Assembly: GCA_003724275.1 (NCBI GenBank)
Contig: RHFA01000078.1
Coordinates: 1-17,066, forward strand
Direction of reading: 5' to 3'
From: Thaumarchaeota archaeon S13
Lineage (GTDB): Archaea; Thermoproteota; Nitrososphaeria; Nitrososphaerales; Nitrosopumilaceae
Length of the DNA: 17,066 nt
A model generated the notes under the pieces. The model ran no database searches. It was not told the origin of the DNA and saw nothing but the letters and a program-made list of their open reading frames with translations. Shown one piece after another: positions 14,085 to 17,066 of this stretch (the first letter of the stretch is position 1; every line of letters begins with the position of its first letter). The position numbers and the translations under genes are program-made.

Positions 14085-14815
14085 GCCGCGGCCCCGCGCA
14101 CGGGCCGTTCGCGCCAGGCCGGCAGCGCGGACTCTAGTGCCGCAAGCGCCTCCCTGGCCAGCCCGTCGTCATAGTCGGCGCATATGCCCTCCATCTGGTC
14201 CAGCAGCGAGTCGCCCTCGCACGAGCCCATCTCGTGGACCATCGTGCTTGCCAGGGACAGCCACCTTGTCCCCTTGCCGGCCACCAGCGACACAAACCCC
14301 CCCTCGTCAAACTGCCGCTGCATAAAGGCCTCGCCAGGTCGCACCCCCGCATCCACAAGTCCATGATAGTCGACCGCGAGGGACGACGAGAACGTCCCGT
14401 ACTCGTGGAGGTGGTAGCTGTATCCCAGATTTAGGCCAAACCCCTCCTGCGCGATAAACGCGCACTTTTGCAGTATGTCCTGCTGCTCAAACGAGTACTC
14501 TTGGGCCTTTGGGAGTATGCCGTTGGCCCGCAGAAACTCTACAAAGGGAGCAAGCCTCACGCGCGGCATCGAGGGGGGCGTTATAGCCCTGGCAAGCCTA
14601 AAGATCTCGCTCATGTCCACGTGTAGCGACACGAACTGCGCGAGGGCGGCGAGTTTCAGTGTGTCAGGCCTGTTCGTGTCGGGCTGGCCTTCCCCGGGGG
14701 TTTTATCCGCGACACGGGCGGAGAGGCCATGCCGCAAGTCTAGGTTTGCCACGGACTCTCGCAAGAGATAGTACGTCTTGTGGGCATCCCGCGGCTCCTC
14801 CAGGGCCGTGCTCAT
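14081..14815 (-). CDS. Family B paralogue B1, YwgA/Panacea-like (244 aa), second gene of module I
   Basis: The core order matches B2 and B3: LAPFVEFLRANGILPKAQEY, ILQKCAFIAQEGFGLNLGY, a YGTFSSSLAVDYHGL loop, GGFVSLVAGKGTRWLSLAST and MVHEMGSCEGDSLLDQ. The FAIxPxx-type helix before the core and the C-terminal LPAWRERP are also shared in form. The ATG at 14815 overlaps the TGA of C1 (ATGA), and its start MSTALEEP parallels MSTVLEIS of B2. An in-frame start at 14860 would lie within C1 and is rejected. Role unknown; probably a soluble partner of C1 and D1. Confidence 0.87.
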   Translation of the reverse strand: MSTALEEPRDAHKTYYLLRESVANLDLRHGLSARVADKTPGEGQPDTNRPDTLKLAALAQFVSLHVDMSEIFRLARAITPPSMPRVRLAPFVEFLRANGILPKAQEYSFEQQDILQKCAFIAQEGFGLNLGYSYHLHEYGTFSSSLAVDYHGLVDAGVRPGEAFMQRQFDEGGFVSLVAGKGTRWLSLASTMVHEMGSCEGDSLLDQMEGICADYDDGLAREALAALESALPAWRERPVRGAAA

Positions 14816-15402
14816 TTGGTGTACGCCTCGCAGTAGGTGGACAGGGCGCCAAGGACGCAATCTGTGGTCCTGGCAGCGTCGGCAATGCTAGACTCGCGCT
14901 CCCCAAAGAGCGAGATGAGCGCCTTGTTCGTTCCAGAAAGGCGGGCCATTCCTCCAAGCGACACATCGCAGTCGCGGCCTTTCCTGGCGGTTCCCGGAGG
15001 GGGAAGGTCAAACATTATCATGGAGACTTTTTCCCCCATGGATCCGTCGTCGATCGTGGGCAGCGTTATCGGGACCTGGTCAATCTCGACGCTGGCCCTC
15101 ACGCGCACCTTGCCCATGGGCTTTAGGGAGCTGGTCATCAGGCTATGCAGGGTTTCTGGAACCCTAAACGCCGACAGCGCCTCCCAAAAGACGTCATAGG
15201 ACGACCTATCGATGCTGATCAAGATCCTTTCTGGGGACTTCTTGCCTCGCCTGGAGAACTCGCGGTCTAGGCAGTATATCGTGTACGGGACATGGCTCTC
15301 CGAGAGGGCCCTCTCCATGTCCCCACATGCCTTCTTGGCCTCGTCGGACTCTAGCAGGTGCAAGCCGTCCAGGGTCAGGGACACGCGGATGTCGCCGGGC
15401 AT
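14812..15402 (-). CDS. Family C paralogue C1, hypothetical (196 aa), first gene of module I
   Basis: The ATG at 15402 lies 28 nt from a GGGTTTATAAC box, the clearest promoter in the window. It opens MPGDIRVSLTLDG, followed by a KKACGDMERAL helix, ERILISIDRSSYDVFW, a GKVRVRASVEID strand, a loop, KALISLFGERESS, and the C-terminal CVLGALSTYCEAY helix. These correspond to the same elements in C2 and C3, with a conserved [DE]xSS[FY]xxxW motif and a late [AH]xC/YC near the end. Predicted soluble. The family is not known to me. Confidence 0.87.
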   Translation of the reverse strand: MPGDIRVSLTLDGLHLLESDEAKKACGDMERALSESHVPYTIYCLDREFSRRGKKSPERILISIDRSSYDVFWEALSAFRVPETLHSLMTSSLKPMGKVRVRASVEIDQVPITLPTIDDGSMGEKVSMIMFDLPPPGTARKGRDCDVSLGGMARLSGTNKALISLFGERESSIADAARTTDCVLGALSTYCEAYTK

Positions 15403-15424
15403 GGCAGAACGGCCGCCGCCTCTT

Positions 15425-15435
15425 GTTATAAACCC
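15425..15435 (-). promoter_or_regulatory. TATA-like box for module I (C1-B1-D1)
   Basis: GGGTTTATAAC on the minus strand, 28 nt before the ATG at 15402, near-consensus for archaeal TATA boxes. Confidence 0.65.
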
Positions 15436-15727
15436 TTAATCTCCGCCCGCCCCCGGCAGGCGCAGGCCCCTGCAAGGCTTCCCAAAAGCCCCTTCCTGCC
15501 CAGGGAGTCTGGCATGGCCGGCCCCGGTGTGGGCATTCTGGACTTTGCCCCCGCCCCGCCAGTGTCGCAATCCAGGGCGCGGCGATGCCCATGATTGGAA
15601 AGGGCAGGCGCCCTGCTGTAGCGAGGCGCCCCCGGTCGCCATGGCCGGCCCGCGCATGCCCCCTTTCCCGGCCACGCCACACTGCCGCGCAAAAGTTCAT
15701 GCGCAGGCCGCGCCGGGTCGCGTCCCC
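15436..15727. other. Intergenic region without a supportable gene
   Basis: About 290 nt between the stop of family E and the module I promoter. Open frames exist because the GC content is high, but none has a promoter-spaced start or family resemblance, and those on the minus strand run through the C1 promoter. The only structure seen is the diverged element at 15544-15602. Confidence 0.5.
15544..15602 (-). repeat. Diverged intergenic element, copy 2 (upstream of the module I promoter)
   Basis: On the minus strand it reads CTTTCCAATCATGGGCATCG, then GACACTGGCGGGGCGGGGGC. It matches the element at 13473-13542 at both ends with a ~10-nt gap in the middle. Both copies lie a similar distance upstream of a TATA-like box. 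Confidence 0.4.
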
Positions 15728-16270
15728 CTATCGCGAGTCCTCGGCGCCGACCTCCTGCTCGCGGCGCCTCACCAGCTCTTCGCTGTCGATGTCCAGGATC
15801 TGCGCCTCTAGCTGCACAAGGGAGTCGAGCATGTGGGGGGTGTCCACGGTCGCGCGTGACTTGCCGGCTATGGCGATGAGCGCCGTGGTGCGCACGTCTT
15901 CGGCAAGCCTTTTGCCCTGTTCTGTGAGAAGGTACTCGTATGTCGTGCCAAACTCCCCAATGTGCTGGGCCGTGTGGCGCATTGCCGACAGTGCCACAGG
16001 CGAGGCCGGATCTTCCCCCTCTGCCCCCTGCACGAGCGACCGGCAAAGGTTGATAGTGACGATCATGTGGTTCCTGTTGCGCAGGTCGTCCCTGCGCAGC
16101 AGGCCCATCCTGGTTCGCCGGACCCTCCTTGACAGCTGCCTGGCTATCCAGAAAATGAACACCGTGACCCCAAAGCCGAGCACGGAGGACAGGCTTCCCG
16201 CGGTCCCGAGGTCGCGCACCGTGCCTGTCCACACCGTGGCGACGGTGATGGCGCCAATGACTGCCAGCAT
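15728..16270 (-). CDS. Family E membrane protein (180 aa), follows A2
   Basis: Two hydrophobic stretches sit at the N-terminus (about residues 1-14 and 24-43, the second being SSVLGFGVTVFIFWIA), then a strongly basic segment (RQLSRRVRRTRMGLLRRDD), an RNRNHM motif and a helical soluble tail that ends in a charged EELVRRREQEVGAEDSR helix. The layout (helix, basic stretch, [RS]xHN/NH motif, tail with a YLLTEQGKRL-type segment) recalls family D, so E may be a distant relative; I am not certain. The ATG at 16270 follows the stop of A2 by 20 nt, so the two are probably co-transcribed. Longer in-frame starts up to 16552 lie inside A2 and are rejected. Confidence 0.8.
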   Translation of the reverse strand: MLAVIGAITVATVWTGTVRDLGTAGSLSSVLGFGVTVFIFWIARQLSRRVRRTRMGLLRRDDLRNRNHMIVTINLCRSLVQGAEGEDPASPVALSAMRHTAQHIGEFGTTYEYLLTEQGKRLAEDVRTTALIAIAGKSRATVDTPHMLDSLVQLEAQILDIDSEELVRRREQEVGAEDSR

Positions 16271-16290
16271 GATCGTCCTGCCGGGCCTGC

Positions 16291-16782
16291 TCACGCGAGG
16301 ATCATGCGCTCGCGCTCTGGTATCACGGCGTCGCGCGCCATGCGCCCGAGCTCGCCATAGGTCTTGCCCCTGACCCTCTCCAGGAATTCGCGCTCGTCGG
16401 CATCCGTGGGAAAGAGGCTGCCGGGGTCGGTCCCGTCGAGCTCCACCGCATGCAGGTCGATGCTCATCAGGCTCGCCAGCGGGCCCAGCCTGGCGTCGAG
16501 GTACCAATAGTCCATCTTGTCCAGGCCGTGCTCGGTGGCGATCGCAAAGCACTGGGCCACTACAAAGTTCCTTTCAATCCTGTTCGTGTCCGGCCCGATT
16601 ATTCCGTGCCTTGCGAGCAGCGCGGCAAACCTGCGCAGTATGGGCAGCCGCCTTGCGCGCTTTCTTCCCCACTCCTCGGCCTTGGCTAGGGCCTTTGCGT
16701 CGCCGCCGGCCTTTTCCCTCAGCATTGCCATCGTGGCCTCTGGGTCGGCCAGCGTGGGCTCTGGCCTGTACTGCTTGCTCAT
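16291..16782 (-). CDS. Family A paralogue A2 (163 aa)
   Basis: Near-copy of A3, with the same promoter, start region and C-terminus (RMILA). It differs at about a dozen positions, several in charged surface residues (for example RHGIIG versus AEHGIIG, TEHGL versus TKHGL). The core FVVAQCFAIATEHGLDKMDY and LGPLASLMSIDLHAVELDG carry the family pattern. The ATG at 16782 is 28 nt from a CTTAAATTT box. It is followed after 20 nt by membrane gene E, an arrangement parallel to B followed by D. Confidence 0.88.
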   Translation of the reverse strand: MSKQYRPEPTLADPEATMAMLREKAGGDAKALAKAEEWGRKRARRLPILRRFAALLARHGIIGPDTNRIERNFVVAQCFAIATEHGLDKMDYWYLDARLGPLASLMSIDLHAVELDGTDPGSLFPTDADEREFLERVRGKTYGELGRMARDAVIPERERMILA

Positions 16783-16805
16783 TGCGCGCCTTCCCGCCAG
16801 GGGCC

Positions 16806-16814
16806 AAATTTAAG
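16806..16814 (-). promoter_or_regulatory. TATA-like box for A2-E
   Basis: CTTAAATTT on the minus strand, 28 nt before the ATG at 16782; same box and flanks as the A3 promoter. Confidence 0.6.
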
Positions 16815-16862
16815 GCTTGTGCGGGCCTGGCGGCGGCGGCCACGCCTGGATCCCCTGCCGGC

Positions 16863-17066
16863 CTATGGAAAGACCAGGCGCTCGCGCCCCGGTATCACGG
16901 CGTCGCGCGCCATGCGCCCGAGCTCGTCATGGCCCTTGCCCCTGACCTCGCCCAGGAACGCTTGCTCCCCGCCGTCCGGAAAGAGGCTGCCAGGGTCGGC
17001 CCCGTCGAGCTCTACCGCATGCAGGTCAATGTCCAGCAGGCTCGCCAGCGGGCCGGACTGGCTGTC
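16863..17066 (-). CDS. Family A paralogue A1, 3' part only (67 codons in window)
   Basis: The gene runs off the right edge; its N-terminal ~95 residues lie outside the window. The visible part starts at SQSGPLASLLDIDLHAVELDG and continues through LFPDGGEQAFLGEV to ELGRMARDAVIPGRERLVFP and TAG. This is the C-terminal half of family A. The RLVFP ending and its 3' flank match the broken tail at 10809-10889, so both derive from the same ancestral copy. Confidence 0.88.
   Translation of the reverse strand, partial: DSQSGPLASLLDIDLHAVELDGADPGSLFPDGGEQAFLGEVRGKGHDELGRMARDAVIPGRERLVFP

Noticed and set aside
15426..16232. 268-codon minus-strand frame overlapping gene E
   Set aside because: It is a shadow of gene E in another frame, continues through the module I promoter, and resembles no family in the window.
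1..17066. tRNA, rRNA, insertion sequence or integrase genes
   Set aside because: None recognised. The duplications involve gene modules without transposase genes or terminal inverted repeats that I can see.

Overview
This window looks like a stretch of a high-GC archaeal chromosome, most likely a thaumarchaeon of the Cenarchaeum type (inferred from composition, promoter style and protein content; no database search was possible). Every gene I can support lies on the minus strand, so transcription runs from high to low coordinates. Most transcription units start in the same way: a TATA-like box (CTTAAATTT, GGGTTTATAAC, GTTAAATT and similar) centred about 26-31 nt before the start codon with no Shine-Dalgarno, the pattern of archaeal leaderless mRNAs. 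I used these boxes to choose starts.

Layout, right to left. 17066-15728: a partial and a complete member of a ~163-aa family ('family A'), then a two-helix membrane protein ('family E'). 15402-13602: module I, three genes C1-B1-D1 joined by ATGA stop/start overlaps. 13401-11478: a restriction-modification pair, a beta-class DNA methyltransferase followed by a TaqI-like endonuclease, again joined by ATGA. 11399-10809: another family A gene plus a broken tail of a further copy. 10731-8793: module II, C2-B2-D2, again ATGA-linked. 8689-6856: family A, two tandem copies of a 115-aa 'family F', and another family A gene. 6777-4269: a permuted module III, B3-D3-C3-B4. 4145-492: a 1217-aa secreted protein with HYR and jelly-roll-like domains and a C-terminal trypsin-like protease. 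426-109: a small cysteine-containing protein.

How the parts fit. Families A and B share a core resembling the YwgA/Panacea (DUF4065-like) fold. Both are placed directly upstream of a membrane-anchored partner (A2-E, B-D), and in two modules gene C precedes B. The serial duplication, gene remnants and adjoining R-M system suggest an accessory or defence-type island, but the function of A-F is unknown.

The strongest finding is in the methyltransferase gene. Its promoter and ATG (13371) are separated from its catalytic body by a perfect tract of eleven GCCGTCTC octamers (minus strand). As sequenced, the reading frame runs through the repeat and stops at 13180. Losing one octamer, or gaining two, joins the ATG in frame to the whole methyltransferase (378 aa at ten units). 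This is the architecture of a phase-variable R-M system switched by slipped-strand mispairing, here caught in the OFF phase.
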